A stretch of DNA of 64,000 bases, taken from NCBI RefSeq assembly GCF_020360975.1, contig NW_025408685.1, positions 930,001 through 994,000 on the forward strand, read 5' to 3'. Position 1 is the first letter of the stretch; every line of letters starts with the position of its first letter. Below the pieces are notes generated by a model. It saw only the letters and a list, made by a program, of their open reading frames with translations, was not told the origin of the DNA and did not search any database. Both the position numbers and the translations under genes were made by a program. Positions 41,268 to 52,106 of this stretch are shown in pieces. Source of the stretch: Hirsutella rhossiliensis (lineage: Eukaryota > Ascomycota > Sordariomycetes > Hypocreales > Ophiocordycipitaceae).

Positions 41268-44200
41268 TTACCCCCCTTCTCCCCTCCGACCGGCCCGTCC
41301 GCGGCGCGGCTCTCGTGCTCTTGTGAGCGTCTCGTAATTCTCCCTAGGGCCATCATTGGTCTTGATTGGCCCGTACTTGTCCTCGAACGCCTTCATCGCA
41401 ATCGTTCCTTGCAACCATTCGACTGGTTCCCAAGTTGGCTCTGCGTAGCCCGTCCATCGCACTAGCGCTTGCCTGAACTCTCCTCGCCCTCGCTTCTTCC
41501 ATCTTGCGCAAAGTACCTCATCGACATCCCAGAGTTCTTCACCAGTCTCGTCGTGTATTGGCGGGGGCTGTGCGTCGTCTACCTTTTGGCCAGGTGCAGG
41601 GTCTTGGTGGGCTCGCCGGAGGAGGTCGACGTGGAAACGGGGGTGGATCGAGCCAGGTACGTCAAGCTCGACGACGTGCGAACTAATTACCTTCGTGACT
41701 GTGTACTTGTGATGCAGCCAGTCGAGTTTCTTACACGGCCGTGGCGATCTGTAGTTTGCCATCGAGAGCCACACCTTGTCGCCAACTTCAAAACGCTCCG
41801 CAGGCTGTCGCTTTTTGTTGGCAGCCTCCTCTTGCTGTTGCTGCGAGGCGGCCATCACTGCTTGCATGTACTCGTTGACCTCCTGCAGGCGACTGAGTAG
41901 GCTATCTGCCTTTCCCTCTTCTCGATCCCTAGGTGCCTCTTCCGATTCTTGAACGCTTATGGGATCGACGTGATAACCATGCTCAGCGAAAAAGGGGCTG
42001 ATCTTGGTCGCCGCCGACTCGCGGTTGTTGAGAGCCAGTTGTGCGGCGGGTAGGAGCTCTCCCCAATCGTCCTGTACGTATGACACGTAGGCTCTCAAGT
42101 AGGCCTCGATCTCCTGGTTCATCCTCTCTGGTCCCCCATCGGTCTGCGGATGATACGCCGTGCTGAGCCGCTGCGATATACCCGCCAGTTGGCAGAATCT
42201 CTTCCAAAATCGGCTCAACCAGTTGCTTCCGCGGTCGCTGACAATTGACCGTGGCATCCCGTGGAACCTATAATGACACTGGAGAAAGCGCTGCGCACAC
42301 GTCTCGGCTTCCATGGTGTCCATTACCTCTAGAGTCACGGCTTTCGTCAATCTGTCCACGATCACCCAAAGGTACTTTGCCTTGCTTAGTCCGGTAGGCG
42401 GCAGGTCTGTGATGAAGTCCATGGACAAGTGGCTCCGTGGTCGATCTGGAATTGACAAAGGTTTGAGAAATCCTCTTTTTGACTGGCGCCAGATGTGTGC
42501 TCGGCCGCAGGTGTCGCAATTGGCCACAAACCGGCGAACGATCTGGGACTGCCCGGGCCAGTAGAAGCGGCGTGCCACAATGGCCAGCGTGCCTTCCCTA
42601 CCGGGATGACCGGTCGCAACAGAGTCATGCGACTGCTGCACAATACGAATTCTCAACCGGTCCTTTTCGGCTTCTTCTTGGTTGCCCTTCTCCCCGGATC
42701 CGCCCGGCACCCAGATGCGGTCTCTGAATGTCAGCCTCTTACCTGCGTCGATGGCACACTCCGATATCTGGACCTTCAAGCCCAGCGCAGGAGGGAAAAC
42801 ACGTTCATGGTCTTGTACCGCCTTGTAAGCCGCCTGGAATATCGAATCCTTCTCTACTGTCTCGTTCCAGAGCTGTTGAAAGCTTGCTTCTTCGAAGACC
42901 TTCATCTCCGGCAACACGGCTGCTTCCGAGCCGTCTGGGCCGGTTGCGTTGATGCGTGTCCTTGTCGACGTAGGGATCGCGCTGTCTGGTATCAGCTGAA
43001 TGATCCTTCCTTGCTCGCGATCGTCGTCGATGCCTTGAGGCTTGTCTTGCTCGCGGCGCGACAGCGCATCTGGCACAACGGCCTGGCATCCGGGTCGATA
43101 CTCGAGCTTGAAGTCGAATTGAGACAATTCACCAGCCCATCGACTTTGCCGTTCCGTGAGCTTTTGGCGCGTCATAAAATACTCCAAGTTGCGGTGATCT
43201 GTCAGGATGGTGAATGGGCCGCAGCTCCTGAGCTCAGCGCTCCAGTTGTCGAGGCATCTCATGATGGCAAGCATCTCCTTGTCGTGAATGGGGTAGTTGT
43301 ACTCCGCTGGCGAAAGTCGCTTCGAAAAGAAGGCGCATGCGTGTCGGCGCCCATCTGGGCCTTCCTGGGACAGGACGCCCCCCAATGCGTAGCCCGAGCA
43401 ATCCGTCTCTAAGAAGGTCGGGAGACTCGGGTCCCACTGCTTGAGCACAGGCGACTCGCAAAATCGTCGCTTCAGTTCCTGAAACGCCTCGCTCTCCGAC
43501 CGTCCCCAAAGAAAGACAGTTCCTTTCTTAAGCAGGGCGTCTAGAGACTGCGTGATCTTGGCATAGTCGGGAATGAAGATCCGGTAATAGTTGGCGAAGC
43601 CCAGAAAGCTTCTGACACCCTTCACCGTGGTCGGGGCCTCCCATTCGCGGATGGCACGCTGCTTCTCGGGGTCGCAGGCGATTCCTTTCCCTGCGTTGAC
43701 GATGAACCCAAGGTATTTGACCTCTTGTACCGAAAACTCGCACTTCGCTGGGTCTAGATGCAGCCCAGCGTCGGCGAGTGCTTGGAGAACTCGTCGCACC
43801 TTAGCCTCATGATCCGCCTTCGAACCACTCGAGTAGATCAGCACATCATCCAGGTATGCTGTGACAAAGTCGTCCAGCCACTCGCGCAACACACTGTTCA
43901 TGTATCGTTGGAATGATGCCGGGGCGCCGCTCAGGCCGAAAGGGCACACGAGCCACTCGTAGAGCCCAAACCTCGTGCGAAATGCGGTCTTTCCCTCATG
44001 TCCCGGAGCCATGCGGATCTTATGGAAGGCGGCCACCACGTCCAACTTGGTAAACCACTTAGCCTTGGCCAGATTCTGTAGGGTCTCCGCGATGAGGGGC
44101 AGTGGATATCGGTCGCGCTTGGTGATTGCATTCAGCGCTCGATAGTCGCAGCAAAATCGCAGCCCTCCATTCGGCTTTCGCACGAACAGCACCGGCGCGG

Positions 44201-45064
44201 CAGCCGCTGAGCTACTCGCTCGGATGAACCCTCTGTCCAAAAGGTCCTTCAGGGTCTTTCGCAAGACCAACAACTCTTCGCGTGACATGTTGTAAAGCGG
44301 TCCCCAGGGCAGGGGCGGCTCGTTCCCATTCTTGTCAGGCTGCAAGTTTACCTCGTGGTCCACACCTGGCCGGTGTGGCGGCAGCTTCATGGCCTCCTCT
44401 GGTGAAAACAGGTGGCGGAACTCGTTCAACACTTCCGCTGGAACCATCTTGCTCGGATCAACTGGCGGCTTCGGTTGAAGCGCCTTTTCTATGTCTGCCA
44501 AGCTGATCGCTCGTATCGAGAACGCGTCGCACGTCTGGCGTCTCTTTGCACGCCGGCACTCCGCCGTGAACACGGCTGCCGACACAAGTCTTGCGCTCCG
44601 AATTGCGCGTACTTTGGCGGGCTCTTCCTGCCCTACGAGGCGTACCGTCACGCCTGCTCTTCCGTGGTACACTTGCCGCTTAGCAGCGTCGTACACGACC
44701 TGGTTCCTCTCCATCCAAGGCCGGCCAAGGAACATATCCTGGCCGAGGCTTGGGACGACGTACGCAAAGATGCGTTCGTCAAAACCGGCGGTCTCGACAA
44801 CGACAGCCACAACTCCCGGCGACGTGACACTTTCTGAGGACTCCGAGAATCCCCCGATCTCTCGAGACTTCGAATCGACGAGAGGAATCCGAAACTTTGG
44901 ACGATCGATTCGTCAATCACGGTATAGCAGTCACATCCACTGTCGACTAGAACGCGTATCGGATTACCTCTGTTGAGCCGTGCATTAACGAGCACGGGTC
45001 GACTATTCATACGCGACTTGAACGCCTTCCAGTCATGGATATCTGCCTTCGAAGGCCCCGGCGC
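41268..45064 (-). pseudogene. Gypsy copy 2 pol, intact after the protease N-terminus, frameshifted within it
   Basis: The 1,180-codon open frame from 44810 holds the end of the protease, RT (FRTRFGLYEW, YLDDVLIYSSG), RNase H (ETDCSGYALGG, TDHRNLEYF), an integrase with an HHCC finger (GHPGREGTL.., CDTCGRAHI), D,D,E core (MDFITDLPPTG, IVSDRGSNW, HPQTDGGPERMNQ) and a chromodomain (VDEVLCARWKKRGRGEF, RWTGYAEPTWEPVEWL). The protease active site VLVDSGCDCY lies in another frame (to 45010). Compared with copy 1, this copy has small insertions around 44842-44905 with a net gain of two bases, which separate active site and remainder. The element therefore probably depended on a helper or was damaged after insertion. 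Confidence 0.88.
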
Positions 45065-45081
45065 CCGCTTTCGCGCCGGGG

Positions 45082-46194
45082 CTAGTCTTTTCCCATCGGC
45101 TCGTCATCCCCACTGGATGTTGCAGCCGATTTTGAATCATCGCTAGTATCCGGCCGCTTCACGCAGGCGGTCGTAGGCCGATCTTTCTTCGCTTCGCCAG
45201 GGAAGACCAAATGAGCTGGGCATTCCGCGACGAGATGACCCTTCCGGCCGCATCGATAACAGCGGCGCTCGTTCTTGGGCGCCGCATCTGCGTTGCGACG
45301 TTTCTTCGGCTCATGACTAGTACGGTTGACATCTGCCATCTTGGTATCTCCGTCTGCGTCGCGGCCTCGACTATCGTGAGTTGCACCCCGCTTCGAAGGG
45401 CGTTCCTTTTCCACACATTCTAGACCTGAGGACAGCCTCTGAAGAGATTGGACCCATTCCGAGTACGTGGAGCGAGTGGGCGCCGCGTAGACAGTTGCCA
45501 GTCGCAACTCCGGACTCAGGGCGCCCTCCAGGTAGCTGATTTTGACTTCTTCCGGCCAGGTAGCGCCGCCGGAATCAGCGAGTTCTTTCTCGAAGCGAGG
45601 AAGCAGTGTCGCGAAGCTTTCCTTATCTCTTTGCCTCAAGGATCGTAATTTTTCCAGCGCGCGAGTCCTGGCGTTCGGGTCCCCATAGCACTCTTCCAAA
45701 TATTGGAGGTACTGGTCCGGATCTGAGTCTCCACCCCTTCCTCCGGCTTCTACATACGCGATCGTCATTTGCTGAGGGGCACCCCCTAACCGCGCGTAAA
45801 TGTAGGCGAACTGGTCCGCCTTACTCCCAATTACCCTTCCGTCTACACGAAGCTTGTTCTTCATCTCGCTCAGCCAAGCGCGAAACTTGGATCGAGCGCC
45901 CTCGAATCGCGGTGGGTCTGGGAGAGTCGGCCTGGTCTTCCGCAATGATGTGTCGACCAAACGATTCGGTTCATGCAGAGGTTCCGCTCTGCTCTCCGAC
46001 TCGGTCCCTAAGGGCGTTGGCCTCGAGGACGTCAGACTGTCTTGCAGCAGTTGAATCTGCTCGCGCGTGGCGTCGCGATCGGCATCGCGGTCGGCACGCA
46101 AACTTTGCATCTGCTCAGCCATCTGGCTCATCATCTGCATGAGGAGCCGGGAGGTCCGCTCCGGGGAGCTCTCGTCGGCAAAGGTTGAATCCAT
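45082..46194 (-). CDS. Gypsy copy 2 gag, 370 aa
   Basis: Intact frame. Coiled-coil-like N-terminus (LLMQMMSQMAEQMQSLRADRD), retrotransposon-gag core (ARSKFRAWLSEMKNKLRVDG, YLEECYGDPNARTRALEKLRSL, EEVKISYLEGALSPELRL) and one CCHC zinc knuckle CYRCGRKGHLVAEC near residue 305, with an acidic tail. It assembles the particle and binds element RNA. It ends 5' of pol, which lies in the -1 frame. Confidence 0.92.
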   Translation of the reverse strand: MDSTFADESSPERTSRLLMQMMSQMAEQMQSLRADRDADRDATREQIQLLQDSLTSSRPTPLGTESESRAEPLHEPNRLVDTSLRKTRPTLPDPPRFEGARSKFRAWLSEMKNKLRVDGRVIGSKADQFAYIYARLGGAPQQMTIAYVEAGGRGGDSDPDQYLQYLEECYGDPNARTRALEKLRSLRQRDKESFATLLPRFEKELADSGGATWPEEVKISYLEGALSPELRLATVYAAPTRSTYSEWVQSLQRLSSGLECVEKERPSKRGATHDSRGRDADGDTKMADVNRTSHEPKKRRNADAAPKNERRCYRCGRKGHLVAECPAHLVFPGEAKKDRPTTACVKRPDTSDDSKSAATSSGDDEPMGKD

Positions 46195-46202
46195 CGGTAG
46201 TG

Positions 46203-46213
46203 AGCTTTAGATA
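46203..46213 (-). other. Self-priming primer-binding site of Gypsy copy 2
   Basis: AGCTTTAGATA, directly inside the 5' LTR, is the exact complement of TATCTAAAGCT at 46266-46276 in the LTR. Complementarity is exactly 11 bases, the length known for the Tf1 self-primer. Confidence 0.8.
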
Positions 46214-46444
46214 TGTAAAAGGCTGGCCCGGAGTTTGTTCAACTAGCAGGTGCCTATGTGTTGTCTATCTAAAGCTAAGGAGGAAAGAAAGGAGAACTCG
46301 AGGCGAAGCCTCGAGTGCGAACTTATATCGCGTATCGTAGAATGTTCTCGTAGCGGCCGGCTCCGCAGAGCGGGGCCGGTGGCGGAATATGACCATCCGG
46401 ACCCGGTACAACCGGGTCCACCATGCCGGGCACAGCCCGTGACA
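46214..46444 (-). repeat. Gypsy copy 2 5' LTR
   Basis: 231 bp, same as 41037-41267. If self-priming applies, the transcript would start near 46276 (minus strand), making 46277-46444 U3. Confidence 0.97.
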
Positions 46445-47343
46445 AACTAACATGGCTCAAACATGGCAGCCAAATCGGCCAGAGGATGAAGTGAAAAAGG
46501 AAGTCATAGACTTCTTAAGCTGGGGGAGACGTTACCACCAGTTCATGACAGAACTCTCAACGGCAGCAGTGGCGCGACTCCGCCCTGACAATCGGACTGA
46601 GTATGTATTCAACGCCATCACCTACTTATTCTAACTTGACGATAGCTATGAAAAAAACGTTCCATTATGTGGAAACCGACGTAAAGAGTACATCGAGAAA
46701 CTCAAGGCACTCAAAATCACAGAAAAGGACGATATTGATCCAGTTGCTGAGAGTATACGAGTATGGACACACTCTCAATTCTTATTGTGCTATAGTCAAA
46801 CAAAGAATTCGGGACATAGTAAGTTAGGTCCCACGTAACACATTCATGCGAGTTATAATTTGTTTATACACTAAACCTCCGCTTTCAGAGGACACGCTAC
46901 GGAGATCCCTCAAACGCAAATTGCCCCAAACAGTCACCTCGAATCCGACGCAAGATAAACTGCAAAAGATAAGAAAGTCTGGAGTTGAGAGTCCTGCCCG
47001 ACTAGTTCAACCAAGGCCTTCTACTGCTATACAACCCATTTGCTTCACAATCCAGCAAACGGATCTGGTTACGCTCGCAGATACTCCGCCGCTTACACTT
47101 CGCCCGTTCGATAACGAGACCAATGTCACGGGAGAGTCTGCATCTCATCAAACAATTCTTTCCGCTCATAATGAGAGGCCAACAACATCTAGCATACCAC
47201 AAAATTTTAATATTGACTTCAATACCCTCAGTGCTGACGGCGTTTTTACTGGCGCCCCCGCTATAGAGGTGGATGTCAATGCTCTGGATCCTGATGATGT
47301 TTTGACTCGGTCTGCTCTTATCGATGTTGATTTCAACGTATTG

Positions 47344-47571
47344 GATCCCGATGCTGTGATGGCTCAGTCCCCTCTTATCGACGTGGATTTCAATATTCTG
47401 GATCCCGATGCTGTGATGGCTCAGTCCCCTCTTATCGACGTGGATTTCAATATTCTGGATCCCGATGCTGTGATGGCTCAGTCCCCTCTTATCGACGTGG
47501 ATTTCAATATTCTGGATCCCGATGCTGTGATGGCTCAGTCCCCTCTTATCGACGTGGATTTCAATATTCTT
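47344..47571 (+). repeat. 57-bp coding minisatellite, four near-identical units
   Basis: Units at 47344-47400, 47401-47457, 47458-47514 and 47515-47571 encode DPDAVMAQSPLIDVDFNIL; the four differ only in the last base of the fourth. Two diverged units precede (47230-47343, DPDDVLTRSALIDVDFNVL and an older form). Confidence 0.95.
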
Positions 47572-47664
47572 GATCCTGATGCTCTGATGCAGCCGTTGAG
47601 TGCAGAATATAACTCCCCGGAACCTGGTGCTGCACCAGAACTGATCTTTAACCCCGCATGTTAG

Positions 47665-48055
47665 AGCTAGACCAACTACAAAGTTCATAGACCCAGCCTT
47701 CGGCCTCAATTCCTGGGACGGATCCTTGGACACCGACTTTCCAGGAATAGCTGATGGGATATATGCAAGGAGCATAAACACGAAAACGGGGTATGAAGAA
47801 GGGGCCCAATGATTCAATTGTTGATCTCTGAAGAGCTTCTATAGCGACGAAGAAGCTGCCATCAAGGACACACCTAGCCCTTAACTGCCGCAATAGCAAG
47901 GTCAGCCATCACAAATAATCAGCCAGCCACCTGCCACAATCCAAAATTTTAGGCGCGCAACAGCATACTTCGGTGAGTTCTAAAAACTGTCCTTAACTGC
48001 CTTCAACAAGGTCTCGTTAAACAGTGAGAATTAGACAGTGTCATCCACTGGCTAA
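47665..48055. other. Intergenic, no gene seen
   Basis: Space between two convergent genes; no motif of note. Confidence 0.4.
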
Positions 48056-48522
48056 CTATTCCTTGACTACCCAGATCCAAAGCAGGCACAATACTTTGTC
48101 TTTCTCAACGTGAACTGTAGCCGGCTGAGATATTTGCACTTTCTGTTTACGATCCAGTGGAATATTCCCATGTCCAAACTGAATCGAACACCCTTCACTG
48201 GTGTGAATTGGAATGATCTCGCTCGGCGTGTTCGTAAGTCTATACTGCCTCGGGCCAGCAATTCTGAAAATAGAAACTGCCGTACTCTGAAGTTGTCAGG
48301 ACCAAATTAAAGTAAATAATATGATGGACTAACCTTCTCGCTAAATTTGCTGATAATTAGGCTGCGCAAGTCCTTGTGTGTACCACGTTCTAACCCCTCA
48401 TAGTCAGTTTTCCTCCATTGCGCATCATTCACTTCCAGCCAACGGCAAAGCTCGTCGACATTCGCCTGCTCCACAGCCTGGAGTGGTCTATGCTGAGGAT
48501 GGTTTTCCTCCGTGGCGCTCAT
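48056..48522 (-). CDS. Hypothetical two-exon protein, 139 aa
   Basis: Exons 48522-48334 and 48286-48056, joined by a 47-bp intron (donor GTTAGT, branch CCTGAC, acceptor TTCAG) with frame kept. The N-terminal half is helical and charged (VDELCRWLEVNDAQWRKTDY); the C-terminal half looks beta-rich (RQYRLTNTPSEIIPIHTS, VQISQPATVHVEKDKVLCL). I do not recognise it. It converges with the gene ending at 47664. Confidence 0.45.
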
Positions 48523-50578
48523 GTGACCGATCAGAAGGGCACGTTCAAGTAAGGTGTCTTAAGGGGCACGGCTATGAAATATGAAATGTATGCGTGGTTT
48601 GGCGAATGCCAATCTTCAGGATAATTTTTAGGCCGCGGGGTGGCTGCCTGAAAATAGCTGACGGCCAATCAGCCCCACGCGTGATTACGTCGGTCCGAAC
48701 ATGCAGCACGTCGTGCCATGACGCCATAGCGGAGGCAATCTGCTTATGCCTCGCATCGAGGGATTTTCCACTCCGCCCTCCGCACAAGCCACATGGCACA
48801 AGGTGCTCCTGCTCGAACCTCCTCGCATCAATCGCGCCGCTTTTCGTTCTCATTAAAGTAATAAGCGGTCCTGTTTACCTATGTTTCTGTCTGACTTTTA
48901 CGCCGGCCAACTCCTTTAGGGAAACAAGTACGCGATCAGCCGGGCAGCCGGGCCAGCCAGGGCTTAGTTCAACGAAATAACGCATCTTCAAAACTTGAGC
49001 TTAATGCGTAGAAATGACGTTGTCAGATAGAATAGGCTTACAAGATGTACCAAGAATGCTCCTTAAGGGAGGTGCCCCTATTTTGCGTGGCCCAGTGGTT
49101 GATCTGTTGTTTGACAGACGTTAACAACCTTCGCCTGTCTATGCCCGATGCGAATAGCTTCACTTGATAAGTTACGTGTCAGACTGTGCAGCCCAAAGAG
49201 GAAGCCTGTACAGTGAGCTACGCTGAATGGCCAATGCAACAGCCCCCTATTTCTCTTCCTCCGACCGGCAAGGCGGATGGCGCCGTGCCCACATGCACAG
49301 GGACTTCTTCCAAAACAGCAGAGGGCGCAGAACAGGCTCCCTCTCAGTCCGAGGGATGTCTCAATACCCATTAACACGGGGCTTATCCCCTTAGCTGTAA
49401 GGAAGTATGCAACATCGGTCTTTCCGTTTGTGCCTACGTAGTGCTTCCACTGTGCTCTCGACCACCGTTCAACAGTACGCGCTGATGGGGCGTAAGGTAT
49501 ATAGGCCCTGAGAATTGGCGCACCTAATTATACAGTATCGGTAATCCAAGAGCCGCAGCAAGAGCATTAATCTACAGACTCGCTCTCGTCTTAAGTAATT
49601 AATTACGTATTGGCTACCTACGACGCGGAAGCTACAGACACAGTAGATGTACAGACGAGCAGCTAACTAGCTACAATTTTCGAGGAAGCGTTTCACTCTT
49701 AAGCATGCGGCGTGAAGCCCTACGCCCTTGAAGTCTATATTGTAGAAGAGTATAAGCAAAGAATGGTGTCGCCCTGCCAGATATAGCCAGCGCCGGACGC
49801 CAGGGAGTCCACAGTGCAGAAGTTAAGGTGGACATTGAGGTCGAATTTTCACGTAGATACACCGCATCAAGCGGTTATGAGATGCGGACACGTCTTGCGG
49901 ACGTCGCCGCCAATAGTGAGGATGATCGCCTTCAGGAAAGCCTGTCGATCGCCACAAGCAGCTCGCAGCCATTATTTTCGATGTTGTCCACCTAGCGTAC
50001 GCTGTAAAAAGCGACGGCAGTGTTGCGGTGCCTCTCACTAAACGTGCACCGCCGCTTTACTTACGATAGAAGCATCACAACTTGTCAATGAGGGGCTTGC
50101 GCGACTAGAACGCCTGCCGCGCCATAAACCAGCGTAGGGGCTGGTTGAGGTTTTGAGGGACCTGGGACTGTTCTTACAACGCGTAAAAATTACTTGAGAA
50201 CGAGATATACGACTAACCACAGGCTTTCCGTGGGAAGCATGCACCACCCCCCCCCCCCCCAAGAGTTTGTTAGCAGAGTAAGTTCGCGGAGCACGAGTCG
50301 CGTTGGAAATTTTAAACCGTCACGAGGCTCATATCGCCCTGCAACGCAAGGCGTTGCGGAGAACATAACTTAACGGCTAATATCTCACCTGAAAGTGCAG
50401 TTCGGAACTGCTTGCTGTATGTGTTAGCTTCATGGAGTCAGGAGGTTGGCCAGGAGTATTTGAATCCCGGCCACTCACACACTCGTAACTCGGACAGGGT
50501 AGGGGATGATGTTTTGGCAGCCGCTTTTTGCATCGACTAGATGCGCAATTGCAGCTTAAAGGGTTCATAGAATGGATG
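48523..50578. other. Intergenic, no gene supported
   Basis: Only short overlapping frames. A run of 14 C lies at 50247-50260. A minus-strand frame (48572-48853) has a CGLCG cluster followed by RHKQIA but no further support. Confidence 0.4.
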
Positions 50579-50586
50579 TATAAAAG
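50579..50586 (+). promoter_or_regulatory. TATA box of the small Cys-rich gene
   Basis: TATAAAAG, 113 bases upstream of the ATG at 50699, followed by a CT-rich leader. Confidence 0.6.
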
Positions 50587-50698
50587 GGCTTCTTCATCTC
50601 TTCTATCTTACTCCAAAGCAGCCAAAGCTTGCTCTTCACTCCATCTTTACATCCAAGTTTTCACTAGTCACCGCGAACGAATCGTCTGTTACTTCGTC

Positions 50699-50958
50699 AT
50701 GGCGCCCTGCCCCAACTGTGGACGAAAGAGAGACGGTCTTCCAGGCAAATGCCGGTTCGATCAGCTTGCACATGCGCCAACGGGATGATGACATGCCCTC
50801 GTTGCAATGGAGAAGGCATTCACTTTGATCGACGACAAGGACAAATTGAGGATTGCCGTGGTTGTAACATGAGCGGCGTCGTCCGCCACGCTCAATGTGA
50901 CGGAACTGGCTACGTCTGGACATACGTCACTTGCACTGCTAGCACGCACCGTCGCTAA
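50699..50958 (+). CDS. Small DnaJ-type Cys-rich zinc-finger protein, apparent frameshift
   Basis: The start MAPCPNCGRKRDG is preceded by a good TATA box. About 45 bases later the recognisable sequence continues in another frame: CTCANGMMTCPRCNGEGIHFD, CRGCNMSGVV and AQCDGTGYV. These are CxxCxGxG-type repeats as in the zinc-binding domain of DnaJ, but no J domain is present. The total would be about 85 residues, stop at 50956-50958. The frame change near 50745 has no intron signals, so it is either a base error or an inactivating lesion; a start at the ATG at 50749 would give a 69-residue protein with three repeats. Confidence 0.5.
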
Positions 50959-51186
50959 TGCTCTGCCCACGTTGCTTCCCTGCCGGCATTTTCGGTACAG
51001 CTTTAAAGAATTGAGATGGACTGGACGGGGGGTAGCTGGTTGGAAGTAGGAGAATTTGACAAGGTTTCTGCTCAAAGAAAGAGCTATCCCTCTCGGCAAT
51101 AGGCCAAGTTGAGTTCCAGGAGGCAGTACTTGAGTACATGCAGTTTCGTACATGTATTCATAAGGTCGAAGATGAACTATGTCTGT

Positions 51187-52106
51187 TCACCTACCAGCGC
51201 CTAGCCTAAGAAGAAATTGACCACGCTCCAAGTCTCCATACACATAGGCCTTTGACTCGGCAGGAAAGGTGCCATCAGCTACCCAGAGATTAATGAGGTC
51301 CTGCATAGGTTCTAGTTCATGGCGCTCTAGCATCTCAAGACTGATTGCTGTTAGAAGGAAGTGGCTAAAACAGCTATTTAGCTGCTTCTCAAGGCACAAA
51401 TGAAAGAAGGGATCAATAAAATGGCTCCAATAGAGATGAGCATAAATGCGGAACATTTGACGAAAAACTACCTTGCAGGTAATAGCAAACTGCTCTGGGA
51501 ACCCGCTTCGGATGCCTAACCATCTCTCGTCGCCCAGGCAGGGATTGACCGAATACCTAGGGTCGAATGCAGATGATGTGCCAGACGGATCGGTCGGAAA
51601 GATGGCGATGTTGTTGATCTTTGCAGATATCCATCGCTGCAAATGTGTTATGCATTCGTGGGCCGGGAGCTCTACAGGCTTCTGCTCCTCGTCGAGCCAA
51701 GTGTAGGAGTGATTCCTGCATCCATAGTTGTAAGCTTTAGGACAGATAAATAGGCAACAAGTAGACCTACTGTCCAGCCGACATCTTGGGGCAAGTAGCC
51801 GGTTTGCAGATGGAGGCGCCACGGTGCTCCTGGCCCTCTTTATCATGAACAAGGCGCACGAAACTCCACAATAGTTGGTAATGCTCAACCACTAGGGAAG
51901 GAGGATACAGTCAGATGGTGATACATGTTGTAGTATATCATTGATCCGATCGTATAGACGTTACCCTGATGTGCGACCCATTCTCCCGGCTCAACAGTCT
52001 TCGGGCGGGCACTAAGAGTCGTCAAGTTTCCTCGGACAATGTGTTTGGCGTGGGAAGGATCGAGCCATAAAGGCAGTGTACGAGACAGGTCTTGAGATTG
52101 AGCCAT
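51187..52106 (-). CDS. MOB kinase activator family protein, 263 aa
   Basis: Exons 52106-51965, 51891-51771 and 51715-51187. Introns of 73 bp (GTAACG..CTGAC..CCCTAG) and 55 bp (GTAGGT..CTTACAAC..TGCAG) keep frame. Order: HIVRGNLTTLS, EPGEWVAHQ, the zinc half-site CKPATC leading into CPKMSAG, YTWLDEE, a helix with HLQRWISAKINNIAIFPT, then RQMFRIYAHLYWSHF with the two zinc His (HxxxxH), and LNSCFSHFLLTAISLEMLERHELEPMQDLI. MOB proteins activate NDR/LATS kinases in mitotic exit and polarity control. An insertion of about 20 residues (GTSSAFDPRYSVNPCLGDERW) lies between FPTD and the phenylalanine-containing segment; the assignment to a MOB1 or MOB2 class is open. Confidence 0.88.

Larger units (their letters stand above)
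41037..46444 (-). mobile_element. Gypsy chromovirus copy 2, full length (5,408 bp)
   Basis: Two 231-bp LTRs, identical by eye, bound gag and pol on the minus strand, and AACTA is duplicated at 41032-41036 and 46445-46449. The C-terminal chromodomain places it among chromoviruses. The pol reading frame stops at 41268, directly against the 3' LTR. It is inserted in exon 2 of the gene 40444-47664. Confidence 0.97.
40444..47664 (+). pseudogene. Four-exon gene of unknown function disrupted by Gypsy copy 2
   Basis: Exons are 40444-40491, 40538-41036 continuing at 46450-46600 across the retrotransposon, 46646-46818 and 46889-47664. Introns (46, 45 and 70 bp) have donors GTGAGT, GTATGT, GTAAGT, branches GCTGAC, TTCTAAC, CACTAAAC and acceptors TTAG, ATAG, TCAG; all phases fit. 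Without the element the coding length is 1,647 bases, 548 residues. A Ser/Pro-rich segment follows a short conserved-looking start (IIEFFNTVWPKLDEDI); the middle is helical; the C-terminus has LIDVDFN-type repeats. I do not recognise a family. The Gypsy target duplication AACTA falls in the Leu-Thr-Asn codons. The rest of the gene shows no damage, so the disruption is young. Confidence 0.75.

Noticed and set aside
48572..48853. Minus-strand frame with CGLCG and RHKQIA, like a LINE C-terminal zinc site
   Set aside because: The pattern is too short and incomplete, with no adjoining RT or RNase H sequence.
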